Numbered from the stretch's first letter, positions 35,992 through 47,868 are shown. The stretch: DNA of 63,911 nt from Lindgomyces ingoldianus (GCF_010093535.1 NW_022985182.1:1135635-1199545), one strand, 5' to 3'. Translations and numbers: made by a program. The notes: a model not told the origin generated them from the sequence alone.

Positions 35992-36585
35992 CAGACCTAC
36001 ATTAGATACATAAAAGGTTAGCTGTAGAAGCTAGATCTAGTAGGGAAATAATAGAGAAGTACGCAAACAAATTATAATAGCTAGAACTAGAAATCTGCCT
36101 AAGAGACTATGTGTACTTTAATATAAAGAACCTTAAAATACCTAGACCTTCTAGAAAGCTAGTAGAAAAAAAAATAAGACCTTATAAAGTTTTATAAACT
36201 TAGTAAGATAATTACAAGCTTAAGCTTCTTTTACACATAAAAATCTACTTATAGTTCTATATCTCTAAATTAGAAAAAGCACTAAGAGAAATTCTCTTAT
36301 TTACATAAAAATAAAAAGACAAGGAAATAAAATATAAAGTTAAACATATTATAAGTAATTAAAAAAACTAAAAAGAATTTTTAGTAAAATAAAAAAAGTA
36401 GCTTACTAGTAAAAATACATAAAAACTAGCTAAGAATTTAAGAAATGTATAGCTATTAGTATAAAAGTACCTTTAGGCTTATTTAAAAGAAACTAGCTAG
36501 GCAATAAAGCACCTATATTAAAAGGAATAGCTATGTTATTACTAAATAGCAGCAGCCTTTAGAGATAAGTCCTAGCTAATAAAAG

Positions 36586-37101
36586 TTAAAAAGAAAAGTA
36601 GCTTTTTACTTTAGCCTTAAGAGCTTCTATCTTGTCTAAGAAAGAGAGGTCCTTTTTTAAGTACTTTATATAATAAGCCTTTAGTAAATTTAATAACTTT
36701 TAGATATAATTTTATCTAGAACACTTTTTATTTATTACCTCTAGCATCTTCTCCTGCAAGCAAAGCTGCTTCTAGTCCTAAGCCTGCTGTTCTTTTAGTA
36801 GAAGGAGCTTATAAGCTAGCTACTTCTCTAGTAGGGCACACTTTTAAGCCTTTATAATAAAGGCTTTCTAAAGAAGCGCCTCCCTTTTTTTCTCTAGGCA
36901 GTTCTAGGCAGCATTAGAGATAAAAGCATTACACTTACTATACTTTTTTACACACTTAATGTAGTTATTTAAGAATAGTGTTAACACACATAATAACTCT
37001 AAGAACTAGTAAGCGCTGTAGGGCTTTATCTTTGTCTAGTAAAGAAGATTAAAACAAAGAGTAATATAAAGATAATAAGATAAATAAAACTAATAAGCTA
37101 T
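36586..37101 (-). pseudogene. Possible antisense coiled-coil frame in Gypsy-2
   Basis: Between the chromodomain and the 3' LTR, the minus strand reads as a continuous frame of about 170 codons, broken only by TAA/TAG codons of the kind made from CAA, CAG or TGG. The middle (about 36900-36600) is Lys/Glu/Leu/Gln-rich with regular leucine spacing (L-E-K-K-R-E-A-L-L, L-L-E-K-Q-L, K-E-Q-Q-A-Q-D), as in a coiled coil. A possible start is ATA (former ATG) at 37101-37099 and a possible end is TAA at 36588-36586. The family is not recognised. A caution: one sense frame over part of this region also has a stop-free run of about 45 codons, so orientation is not proven. Confidence 0.4.
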
Positions 37102-37210
37102 TTAGTATAAAAAGAATAGATGTTAAGGACACCTTTTAGTAGGTAAATGTGCACTTTATAAACAAACCCTTACTAACGCAGTTGTGTAAGCAGAGCGGCA
37201 AGGACGCTGC

Positions 37211-37228
37211 TAGAGAGAGGGGGCAGCG
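37211..37228 (+). other. Gypsy-2 polypurine tract
   Basis: Purine-rich AGAGAGAGGGGG run directly before the 3' LTR at 37229; the expected plus-strand primer site. Confidence 0.7.
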
Positions 37229-37732
37229 TGTTACAGTCTATAGTTAGACTAGCGTAACTCCACTAGCAGTGCTCACTAATCTAGCTGGGTTGGGACAGGG
37301 CTTGCTTAGAGACTAGTTAGAGGACATAGAGATAGCGCACCTGCCTAAAATTATAGAAGAATGCGTTGTCTAATAGGGAGACAGGCTGTAAATTTAGGGA
37401 GCTTAAGGGAGCTTAAGGGAGCCTATAGAAGTCTCCTTAGTAAGCTTCTATAAACTCCTGCTAGCTCCCCTTAGCGCCCTAGCACATGTATATAGTTCCC
37501 ACATTAAACAACCTTTAAAAGGTGTGTTTAATGTTTAGTTTATTTATTATATAGACTAAGTAGTATTTAGCTTTTTAAAGAGCTGTAATACTATTTATAT
37601 ATCTTGCACTATATATACCTCTAACCTTATCTAATAAGGACTGTTTAACCCTAGCCTCCCTACTGCTGCACATAGGGCAAACTATAATCTAGTTATTCTA
37701 TATAAGCCTCTATTAGCCTAATAGCCTGTACG
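37229..37732 (+). repeat. Gypsy-2, 3' LTR, first part
   Basis: 504 bp, interrupted at 37733 by copy D; continues at 43399. It has two units of the 10-bp repeat (37397-37416) where the 5' LTR has three, which accounts for the 10-bp length difference (605 versus 615). Confidence 0.92.
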
Positions 37733-38050
37733 TGTCACGATTATGCACAAGTAAGGTTATAGAGCTTCACAGAGGTCTAGTTTAATTACTACGTGAGGTA
37801 TTATAGTAGGTATAAGATGTTATGTAAGGAACAAAAAAGTTTAAAAGAAAATTAGTAATTAAATACTTAGCTTAAAAGTCTAAGCGCTTTAAGTATAAAT
37901 TAAGCCTATTTTAGGTTTAGTTAGTGTTAAGGTAGTTTATACTTAAGTTTATATCTATGTTATATTATATTTATGTTAGACATGCACTAATAATACTCTA
38001 GTACATGTCTAATATAGTTATGTCTAGAATCTAGGGAGGATACTGTAACA
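37733..38050 (-). repeat. Copy D, left LTR (3' LTR by orientation)
   Basis: 318 bp, followed by the C-run of the polypurine tract (38054-38060). Confidence 0.94.
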
Positions 38051-38081
38051 GTACCCCCCCTCTTATTAGGAAGGGAATCCT

Positions 38082-41000
38082 TTACATTAGTAGTTCTAGC
38101 ATTAGGTTGTTTTTATTAGAGTACAGGTTTAGTTTAGATAAGTATTAGGCATAGAATTAAGTTACTATAAAGTTCTTTTATAAGGCTTCTATAGGTTTCT
38201 ATAATAGTTTGTTGTATCTAGTTTATTTTATAAAGTATTTATAAATATGTTTTTTTTATTAAACTAGATCTATTTAATGTCTTTTATAATGTATTTTAGT
38301 TTATTATTTATAATAATAGGTTTAAGTAGTAAGTTTAGCTATCTAAGTAAATAGTTAGATTTAAAGGCTACTTAGCGCAGTAATAATATGTAGAACACAG
38401 GGTGTATCTTTATGCTGTTAGGTAGAATTAATTAGTAAGCATGTAATAAGACTATATAGGCTACTATAAAGGGGCTAAGGTTCTTTTAATTAAGTTTTTT
38501 TAATTATTAGTTTATTTAGATATTTCTAGTATCTAGCTAGACTTTTTTACTAGCTACATACACAAGGGTAGAGGTTTAGAATTAGTTTACATACTCTTAT
38601 TAAAAAGCTTAAGCCTATGTAAGCTTTTTATAAATATATTTAAATATATTTTAAATTTTATTAATAAGCCTATTTATATTTATTACTTATATAGATTAAT
38701 AAGTTAGTTAAAAAGTATTTATAAGTAGTTTAAATTTTATTTAAAAGTAGTATCTATAGTTTACTAAGAATAAAGATACTTATGTTAATTTAAATATTAT
38801 GTTATTAGCTTTAAACTATGCTATAGCTAACTATTTTACCTAGTTATCTTACTAGTAGTTTATGTATACTTATAAAACTTATTTTATTATAGTGTTTATA
38901 TTCTTAGTCTAGCTATTAGTCTCTAGGTAAAAAGCTATAAATAAATAAAAAATAATTTAAAGCTATTTATAAAGTTTGTCTTAGAAGGCTAAGACAAACT
39001 ATATACCTCTATCTAATATAATTATATTAGGCAGGCTATAGTAAACCTATACATATTAGTAGAATAACTAGGCTATATTAAAGGCAGTTATAGAGGAACA
39101 TAGTATTAAGTGTTAATACTTAGTTAAGTAATTAACAACTACTATAATATTTATGTACTTTTTAGATAAAGGTAAGTTTATAATAAAATTAATTAATATA
39201 TCTTTTTAAGCTTATTTAAGAATTAGAAGTAGTTTAAGTAGGCTATTATACTTTTTTTAAAAGGCTTTTATTTTATAGCAAGTATAGTAACATAATACAT
39301 ATTAGTGTACAGTATAGAACATGCAGGGCTAGTAGTACTCTCTCTATAGTAGGTTAAGAGTCTTTTCTCTGCCTAGGTGTCCTCTAATAGGCAAGTTATA
39401 TATAATTTAAAGTAGTTTAATTCTTAGTTTATTAAAATTAAAGATTATAAGTTAGTTATAGTAATATAGCTTACTATTTTAGTTTTTATAGTTAGCTAGT
39501 GTTACCTTTTTTAACTAACTAGCGCTGTTTTAAAGCAAGTCTAAAGTTTCTTAAAAAAAATTATTATTTAAATACTTATTAGTAATAATTTAATTAATTA
39601 TTTAATTTATTTTATTTAAGTTAAAGTCTAAAAATAGCTTAAGTTAAAGTAAAGTTTAGTATTAAGCCTTTTACACTTTTTTCTAAGTAAGGATGTTTTA
39701 GAATTACTTTATAAAGGCATCTAGTTTTTTTTATTTTAACTAAAATAATAAGTAATCTTAAAATTAAAATAAAATAAGTATTTAAACTAATAAGCTTATT
39801 AGTAGCTAAGTTATTTTATAGTTATAAAGTACTATAAGTTTTTATAGTTAAATAAGACCTATATTAAATGCGCTACACTTTCTAGTTTAGGTTGCTATTA
39901 TTTAAAGTAGTGTACTATAGTAAGTAATTTTTTATTATAGATCTTATAATTACCTTCTACAGAACTTATTCTTTTTAAGAAATATATAATAGGCCTAATA
40001 GTTCTATCTAGCTTAGTCTAGAAGAGAACTTTTGCTACTATATAGTCTAAGGCATTAGCTTTTATAAGTATTAGTAGTTTAAAGTTAAAGTAGTAGAGTA
40101 TTAAAGCTTTAGTAAAAGCTTTCTTTAGCTAGTTAAAAAACTATTAGTAATTTAAGTTAAAGTTAAATTAAATTTCTTTTTTAGTAAGTATAATTATAAA
40201 GCTTACTTACTATAAAAAGTTATTAATAAATTATTAGTAAAAGTTAGTAAATTTTATAAAAGCTTAAACATTTTTTATATCTTTTAAGTATTACTAATCT
40301 AGCACAGTTTAAACTTTAATAGGGTCTATTTAAATGCTATTTATAAAGATTACATATTCTAAATATATAACCTTTAATTAGTAGAACTTATATTTGTCTA
40401 TGTTAAGTTACAGACCTGCTTCTTTTATAGCCTTTAGCACTAAGTGTATATGCTGTTTGTGCTCTAAAAGGCTATTACTGTAGATTAGAATATTGTTAAT
40501 ATACATAGTGCAGAACATGTTTAGGTAGGGTTAGAGCAAGTTATTTATAAAATGTTAAAAAGTACTAGGCGTGTTAGCTAAGCTAAAGAGCATTACTTAG
40601 TACTTAAATAGTTTATATTAAGTCTAAAATGCTGTTAGCTACTTATTACTTTTTAGTATTTTTAGCTTATTAAAGGCAGTAATAATATTTAACTTTATAA
40701 AATACTTTACTTTACTTAGTTAGCTTAGAGTTTTTTATAAAAAAAAATTAAGTATTAGTTTTTAATAGTAATAGTGTTTAGTTCTTAGTAGTTAATATAA
40801 AATTAAAGCCTACTTTTAAGTTTTTTTATAAATAGTATAAGTAACACTACTAGTAAAAAGCTAGCTTAAATAAACTTTTTTTTTAAGTTTTTATTAAAGT
40901 ATTTTTAAAGCACTTTTAATTTATTTAGTAATATTCTATATAGTAGCTTATAACTAAGTTATTTACTAGGCTTAAGAGTTATCTAGTAATTATATAGATA

Positions 41001-43047
41001 TTATATTAAAAGCTTATTAAACTTATCTTAAAAAAAGACATGTAATAAGTTATAGTAGTTTTAAAGAACTATTATTTTTAAGTTAGTGTGTTTTTAAGAA
41101 GCTAAAGCTTAGTTTATATTAGAAATTATAACTATATAAATTTTATAATCTAGTTATTAAGCTAGAGTTATAAATAAAGTAAGTTTTATATAGTAGATGT
41201 CTATTTACTATTTAAGTCTTACTTTATGTTTAAATTAAGTAAGTAAAAGTTTTTTAAAGGCTTTTTTTTCTTTAAGTTTAAGTAGTTATTAAATTATTTT
41301 ATATAGCTTATTTTAGTAAAAGGCTTAGCTTATTAGCCTTACTTAAGTAGTTCTTCTCTAGGTTATTAGAAAGTAAGTCTAAAAACCTTCTATATTAAGT
41401 GCTATTTAAGTGTTATTTAGGTATAAGTATAAGTATATATCTTAGTATTAAAAAAAGTTAAAGTTTAAAACTTACTTTTAGTAATTAAAGGCAACTTTAT
41501 GCTAATACAGCTATAGTTGTTTTAAAATTAGGTTATAATATTTTATATTTATTATATAAAGTTTAATCTGCTCTTTATAGTGTTAGTAGGTAATTATAAT
41601 AGTTATAGTATAAAAAATAAAACTTTTTTTAAGTTATTTTTTATTAAATTTAGTTAAGTAAATTATTTAGGTAAGTAGTGTTAATTAAAGATTTAGTTTA
41701 TACACTAGTTTTTTATTAATATAACTTATGCTATTTACTTCTAAGTTAATAAAAGCTTATATTAAGGCTAATATAGTTTTTTATTATAAATATATAGAAA
41801 TATTAACTTAGTACTTTTAGTTCTTAGTAGGGGACTTAGCCTATAGGTTAGTAAAGATCTAGTGTTAAATTAGTCCTAAGAGGCAACTTAGCCCTAGGAC
41901 AAGCCTTTTTACAGGCTTCTACTGCTATAGCTGCAGCTACATTAAGAGTAGTAAAAAAAATTAAGGCTTAAATATAAGTTAAAGCTTTTATAAAAATAAA
42001 ATTAAAATAGTAAAAATCTTTAATAAGTACTAGCAGCGCTACTTATGTAGACTTAAGAAAAAGAAATAAAGTAGTTTTAGAAAATATAACTATGCTTACT
42101 ATACTTAAAATATTAACTTTTTTTTTTATAATCTTTACACTTTCTAGAACTAACTAAAGCATAATTTAAATTAATTTTTATTATGTTAAAGTCTTTATTT
42201 ATAACTGCGCTAGTTTAGGAGTGTATTAGAGCTTGTATAAAAAGGAACTTTATGTTATTATTATAGGTAGTAATTAGGTTTACATACATATTAAGGTTAT
42301 TTAGAAGGGGTTCTTCTACTATAGCGTGTTATAGTTTAGTTAAAAAAGAGTTATATAAGGCTATAATTAGACCTATTTTATTTAAGCCTATATTAAATAT
42401 AAGTTAGTAGAACTTAGTAAAGTGTAAAGTAAAGCTTTTTTTTTTTTTTTATAAAGTGTTTAAGTAACTTAGAGCTATTAACTTTTTATTTAAGTCTTTA
42501 TAAGTTACTTATAAAAATACTATAAATTAATTTAAGTTAATAATATTTTTATTTATTAGTAAGTTAATTAAAGCTGTTATATTATAGTTAAGTTAAAAGT
42601 AAGCATATAGTAACTAAAAGTGTTTAAAGGGAAATTAGTTTATATTTTTTTTAAGTTTATATTAGAGCTTATATAAAAAAGAAAGTAAGTTTTTTTATTT
42701 TTTATTAAATAGTAAGGGATTAGAGAGTTAGTTAGATTTTATTACTAAGTTAAAAAAGTTATAAGTTATAGGTAGTGTTAAGTAAAAAAAAGTTAAGCTA
42801 TCTCTAGACTTCTAAGTAAGCTTTAAGGCTAGTAAGTTTTTAGTTTCTACTATTATAATAAAAGTTAAGGTAGAAATAAACTGCTTAATAATATAAAGCT
42901 ATTTTTAAAGTTTTTTTAAAAAGCTTTAAAGCTTATAATATAGTAGCTTTTTTATAAAGTAAGCGCTTTTTAAAAGGCTTTTTAGCTTACTTTAATAGCT
43001 TAAAGTTATATAAGTACTAAGCTTATTAGATTAAATTTAGAGGCTAT
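38082..43047 (-). pseudogene. gag-pol relic of Gypsy-1 copy D
   Basis: Colinear with copy G on the minus strand. Gag begins at 43047 with ATG lost, the gag-pol junction lies near 41890-41925, Y-I-D-D reads Y-I-N-N near 40490, and pol ends at the TAA at 38084-38082. Dense TAA/TAG codons throughout. Confidence 0.9.
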
Positions 43048-43075
43048 TTTTAGCTAAAGTTTTAACATAATGTAA

Positions 43076-43393
43076 TGTTATAATTATGCATAAGTAAAGT
43101 TATAGAGCTTTATAAAAGTCTAGTTTAATTACTACATAAAGTATTATAGTAGGTACAAGACATTATATAAGAAATAGAAAGGTTTAAAAGAAAATTAGTA
43201 ATTAAATACTTAGCTTAAAAGTCTAAGCGCTTTAGGTATAAATTAAGCCTATTTTAGGTTTAGTTAGTGTTAAAGCAGTTTATGCTTAAGTTTATGTCTG
43301 TGTTGTATTATGTTTGTGTTAAACGTGCACTAATAATACTCTAGTACGCGTCTAATACAGTTATGTCTGGGATCCGGGGAGGATACCGTGACA
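43076..43393 (-). repeat. Copy D, right LTR (5' LTR by orientation)
   Basis: 318 bp; inner end degraded, last ~45 bases nearly identical to copy G. Confidence 0.94.
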
Positions 43394-43398
43394 GTATG

Positions 43399-43499
43399 TA
43401 GGACTGTACACCCTACCGGATTAGCCCCTACTATCCGTCCTACTTCCCCCCTAGGAATACCAGAAGACCCGAGTGCTTCCTGAAGCAAGGATTGTAACA
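43399..43499 (+). repeat. Gypsy-2, 3' LTR, second part
   Basis: Last 101 bp of the 3' LTR after copy D. CpGs are intact (CTACCGGATTAG, TATCCGTCC); ends GATTGTAACA. Confidence 0.92.
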
Positions 43500-43504
43500 T
43501 TTAA

Positions 43505-46263
43505 TCTAAGTAATAGTTTATGTTTATTTATTAAATTTACTTTTTAAAATTCTTTTAGTTATAAACGCGCTTTATTAACCTAGGGCAGTAACTAATAACT
43601 AAGTTCTATTACACAGACCTTCTTTAAGATCTAGATTTTAAAGTAAAATAACTAAAACTTTAACTTTTAAATAAAGTCTAGTAAGAAGTAAACTAGGTAA
43701 ATTAAACATTTATAATAGATTTTCTAGAAGATAATTAATGCTATTTAATTTTATTTAATATACCTTATTTATAGACATAAATTCCTAGACATTACCCTTA
43801 AAATGCCTAAAAAGAATATTATTAATCTTTATAACTACCTTATTATAAACTATAAAAATGCAGCACTATTAAAAAAAAAGTGTGTAGTAATAGTAAAGTC
43901 TAGAAATACACACAGCATATCTAATAAATACACATAAAAATAAAAGCAACTTATAGAGATAAACTTTTAGACACTAAAAAGTAGATTAATATGTGTTTGC
44001 TTATCTTTAGATATAAAAAGTATCTAGTCTATATAAGCCTAATTTGTAGCCTTAGCGTGCATTTTTATGTTCTTAGTTAAAGTTAGAACTATAAAACAAC
44101 ACTAAAAAAAGGACTGTTAAAGGCATGCTTACACTATTTAACCTTAGCTACTTTTAGGTATAACTAGCAGAATCTATAAAAAATTGCTACTAAATACTAA
44201 TAAAATGCTACTAAAAGGCAGTTTGCTTTATAGTATGTTATAAAAACTTTAATTAACAGCCTTAAAATATAACTAGTGCTGCATAAAAACTTTATCCTAG
44301 ATAATAAGGCTAGTTTTATAAAGTAGCTTAAAAGTAGAGGAGTTTATAGTAAATATGTAAAAGAAATTCTTTATAATTTTAATAAGTATCTTAAAACTTA
44401 AGTGCGCAGTTCTGCTACCTAGAAGAAGTAGTGCTGTAATACTAGATAAAGCTACATAAAAAATAATTTTATGCTAAGACTAAAATTAAGAACATAATAT
44501 TTAATAAAGAAAAGTTTTACTAGTACTACTAGGGCTCTAAATAAAAAACTAAGCATTATTTAAATTTAAATATATAGTAGACTTAATAGTATTAAATGCT
44601 AATTTCTAACTATAATTTAATTAGTTATAGAACTTAGTAAAAGTAGTATACTTAGTAATATTATTATATAACATCTGCTTATATATTAAAAAAGAAATAG
44701 TAATAAAAATTTAATTATATAAAAGCATTAGCATTCTAAATTAAAATATTGTTTTACTATATAACTTTAAAAGTATTTAGTTTAGAATTTATAGGCTATA
44801 ATCTTATAATAGCTTAGATTTAGTAAAAAGAGAATTAATAAAGGCTATTTATAAAAGTAAATTATCTAAATAGCTACTAGATTAAGTATATTACTAAATA
44901 CTAGCACCTATATAAATATTTATTATAATAAAAAGCTAGTAGCTGTAAGTTAAAGTTCTTAAAAGATATAATCTTAAGATTAGTTTTTTTATAATAAACT
45001 ATAAGCTAAACAGGTGTCTTTAAATGTTAGATAAAGCTTACTTTATATAGTATATAAGTTACTAAAGCTAGTTACTTTAAAAATATAAGTTAACAACATT
45101 TATAAATAAAAGCGCTTTTTTATAGATAAACTATAAAAATATATACACCTAATAAATATTATAGTTTTATAATACTAAGTCTAAGCATATGTAGCTAAAT
45201 TCTACTAGTAATCTATAAGAAAGTTCTAGTATAGTAAATGCAGCCTATTAGTATGCTAGGAATTATACTAAAACTATGCTATTAGAGTTAACTAAGCGCC
45301 TTCTATACATCTATGTACTGCATTTGTGTTGTTATTATCTTAGAAGAATACTATATGTCTTTTTAGTAGATAAATTACTAAATAAACTACTAGAGGCTAC
45401 TCCCTATGTACAAAAAAACTAAACAGTTACTATACTGCCTTAGTAGAGCTAATATACTAACGCTATAGGTAGAATATAACTTTATCTTAATTCTAAATAT
45501 AAACAGTAACCTAGTTAGTGCCTTTATATATATACTTATAAATATATTTAATAGCTTTAATAGATGCACAGACTTTTATATTAACATACGCATTATATTA
45601 CCTAAATAAAAATAGACTATAAGAAATAATCTACTAATTATTAACTATAACTTTATATTATTTATACTTAACTATTTAAACTTAGCTATTATTTTACTAA
45701 TAATAAATTAAATAACTATTTTTTTACTATAGTTTTTATAGTAAAATCTTTTTAAAAAAATTTTTAGTAAGAAAGCTGCTCTAACTTAGAAAGCACTTAT
45801 ATACAGCTAGTAAATAAATTTAAGTTGCTATAAAGACTATATACTATAAACTTTATAATAATATTAGTTAGAATACTATTAGAATTCTAGAACTATGTTA
45901 GACGCTTAGCCTATATAACATAATTAATAAAATTAGGTAATAGAAGCTAATCTCTATTATCTAGGTGCATAAAGAGTAGAATGTAGGCATAAAGAAGTCC
46001 CTACTTCTAATACTTAATTATATAAATAATGCTAGTAAAGTAACTAAACACTTACTATAACTTAATATCTTTTATTAAAAAATCTAGCTATAACTTAAAT
46101 ATTTAAGTAATTATATTAGGCTAATCTAGAGCATACTATAGCTATTTAAGTTCTACTATTATCTTAGGCTACTTAGAATTTATAGTAAATATAATAAATA
46201 AAAAAAAGTGTTTAAGCTTCTAGATAATAGCTATAAAATTTTAGTAACACTAAAATATAAACT
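43505..46263 (-). pseudogene. Helitron Rep and helicase middle piece
   Basis: Minus-strand relic read from right to left. Near 46000-45960 is a Rep signature: Q-K-x-G-L-x-x-A-x-I-L-L-F, where the family has P-H-A-H; both His now read Tyr, so the HUH metal site is lost. Near 45600-45510 is a V-C-A-S-I-K-A-I-K-Y-I-Y-K-Y-I-Y-K-G block typical of Helitron proteins. Near 45430-45000 lie helicase N-terminal blocks, including R-F-Y-L-x-M-L-L-T and L-Y-x-T-F-K-D-x-C-L-A. The Walker A site at 44545-44501 reads F-I-x-S-P-S-S-T-S-K-T-F-L-Y (family: G-P-G-G-T-G-K-T). Near 43760-43560 are further blocks, including L-R-N-L-D-like and G-L-C-N-x-T. Copy E interrupts it at 46264. Confidence 0.88.
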
Positions 46264-46391
46264 AACTGTGTCACGATTGTGCACGAGTAAGGTTATAGAG
46301 CTTCACGGAGGTCTAGTTTAATTACTATGTAAGGTATTATAGTAGGTACAAGACGTTGTGTAAGAAACAGGAAGGTTTAAAAGAAAATTAG

Positions 46392-46680
46392 TGTAACGAT
46401 CCTCATGAATCGTTCCATCTCGAGTCGCCCGGAACCTCTGGAAGGCCCTCGTGTCGGCCCCGACCTCAACCTGGCCCCGACCCCTGCTGTTACCCTTATT
46501 CCCTTATGTATTTAGTTGCACCTCGCCCCTGTAGCTAGCTTAGTAGTTTTCTGATATCCTTTTGTACAAGGCCTATAGGTGTCAATGGCATTCCCAGGTT
46601 CAGAGTCCCCACGCACTCCTATATGCCTCTAAGTGGACTCCCACCGCATTTAGACCTATTGTCTTGCCTGCGCTGTTACA
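46392..46680 (+). repeat. Family 3 element, 5' LTR
   Basis: 289 bp, TGTAACG to TGTTACA. TATTTA at 46509-46514 lies 37 bases before the self-primer segment GTTTTCTGATAT (46546-46557). Confidence 0.92.
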
Positions 46681-46682
46681 TT

Positions 46683-46694
46683 ATATTAGAAAAC
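46683..46694 (+). promoter_or_regulatory. Family 3 primer-binding site, self-priming type
   Basis: ATATTAGAAAAC, starting two bases after the LTR, is the exact 12-base complement of GTTTTCTAATAT in the 3' LTR (47734-47745). It has one mismatch, at a RIP-type position, with the 5' LTR copy (46546-46557). Confidence 0.65.
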
Positions 46695-47155
46695 TTGCTT
46701 TTGCTAGTAACAGCTTTATATAATATTACATTAATTATCTATTTAACTATGTCTAAGCCTAAGACGCGTTTAATTTAGTTTAGGTTATAATTTTTTATAC
46801 TGTTACATTAAATTACTTAGTCTATAGACTAGATCTTATTAACCTCTAGTTAACTAAAGCCTTTAGGTTTAAAACTTTCTATCCCCTGCAATTAAAATTA
46901 CCTTTAAAAAGTTATAAAAAGGCGCTAAGGTAGAAACTTAGAAACTACTAATAACTTATTAGAATTAGAGACAACTACTAATGTCTAACTAACTACTACC
47001 CTCTAATTCTAGAATTAAAATACGCTCTAGCTAAGCTATACTACCACCCTGTTAACAGCTAAACCTGCGTCTGCAGGACCTAAAGCTATACCCTACCTAA
47101 TTTAGAGTTAATGCATAGCAACAACATTCTAATAGACCTTAATTAACCACTAAAT

Positions 47156-47298
47156 CACCCCTAATAATGCCTTAAATTATCCTTACTATATTAATAGCAG
47201 GGGACCTTTTAGGCACCCCTAATAATGCCTTAAATTATCCCTACTACCTTAATAGCAAGAGACTTTTAAGGCACCCCTAATAATACCTAAATGTTACC
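47156..47298 (+). repeat. 58-bp tandem repeat in family 3 element
   Basis: Units start CACCCCTAATAAT at 47156, 47214 and 47272, exactly 58 bp apart; two full units and a partial third. Differences between units are mostly transitions. Confidence 0.93.
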
Positions 47299-47579
47299 TT
47301 ACTAAACACACGCTAAAGATTAATAACTGCATAGATAGCAAGGAACAATTAGCAAGCCTTAATTATTAACAGGCTACGCATCTATACAGATTACTATTAG
47401 AGTAGGCACGCACGCATAGCGTTTAGTTTAGAGGACACTGCTAGCAGTGCAAAGGAATACTTAGTAAGAACACCTAGCTAAATTAGACTAGTTTTAGTTT
47501 AAAAATGCAGAGGACATAACAGCAATACTTTAAACTATAACTACTAATAGGGACTATTAGTCTATAGAGGGGGGGGTAG

Positions 47580-47868
47580 TGTAACAATCCTTATAAATTA
47601 TTCTATCTTAAGTTGCCCAGAACCTCTAGAAGGCCCTTGTGTCGGCCCTAACCTCAACCTGGCCCCGACCCCTGCTGTTACCCCTATTCCCTTATGTATT
47701 TAGTTGCACCTTGCCCCTGTAGCTAGCTTAGTAGTTTTCTAATATCCTTTTGTACAAGGCCTATAGGTGTCAATGGCATTCCCAGGTTCAGAGTCCCCAC
47801 GCACTCCCATATGCCTCTGAGTGGACTCCCACCGCATTTGGACCCATTGTCTTGCCTGCGCTGTTACA
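47580..47868 (+). repeat. Family 3 element, 3' LTR
   Basis: 289 bp. The inner start is mutated (TGTAACAATCCTTATAAATT) while the rest keeps CpGs, the reverse of its 5' partner. Confidence 0.92.

Larger units (their letters stand above)
27400..36480 (+). pseudogene. Gypsy-2 pol relic (split by copy C)
   Basis: Segments 27400-30326 and 35997-36480. In order: protease with A-L-I-D-S-R near 27500; reverse transcriptase with Y-L-D-N for Y-L-D-D near 28613-28630; RNase H with H-T-D-A-S near 29070; integrase with a zinc-binding H/C part (R-H-L-G-I, later C-x-T-C-N-K-N near 29700) and I-x-D-F-I-T-G-L-P-L-S near 29795-29825; and, past copy C, a chromodomain at about 36324-36445 (Y-K-V-K-H-I-I at the start, F-L-V-K-stop-K-K in the middle with W changed to a stop). 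The order protease-RT-RNase H-integrase-chromodomain defines a chromovirus. Dead by stops and by the lost RT aspartate. Confidence 0.85.
37733..43393 (-). mobile_element. Gypsy-1 copy D (nested in the Gypsy-2 3' LTR)
   Basis: A full-length 5661-bp copy in minus orientation with two 318-bp LTRs. Target duplication is GTACG on the left (37728-37732) and GTATG on the right (43394-43398); the one difference is a C-to-T change. Outer LTR ends keep TGTCACG and GGATCCGGGGAGGATACCGTGACA; inner ends are degraded. Confidence 0.95.
24408..43499 (+). mobile_element. Gypsy-2, chromodomain Ty3/Gypsy element (RIP-degraded, carries copies C and D)
   Basis: One retrotransposon bounded by the duplication TTTAA (24403-24407 and 43500-43504). 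LTR ends are TGTTACA/TGTAACA. Removing Gypsy-1 copies C and D leaves about 7.76 kb. Order on the plus strand: LTR, gag with zinc knuckle, a long spacer region, protease, reverse transcriptase, RNase H, integrase, chromodomain, a ~0.75 kb extra region with a possible antisense frame, polypurine tract, LTR. It interrupts the Helitron helicase. The first ~150 bases of the left LTR and the last ~100 of the right LTR are nearly free of RIP-type change. Confidence 0.9.
46392..47868 (+). mobile_element. Non-autonomous LTR element, family 3
   Basis: A 1477-bp element with two 289-bp LTRs (46392-46680 and 47580-47868), flanked by ATTAG (46387-46391 and 47869-47873). The 899-bp interior has no recognisable protease, reverse transcriptase or integrase, a 58-bp tandem repeat, a purine-rich tract (47567-47579) before the 3' LTR and a self-priming-type leader. 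It fits a TRIM/LARD-like or deletion-derived non-autonomous element. A weak plus-strand frame broken only by TAA/TAG covers about 46820-47120; its product is unknown. The interior is mutated while the outer LTR edges are clean. Confidence 0.88.
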
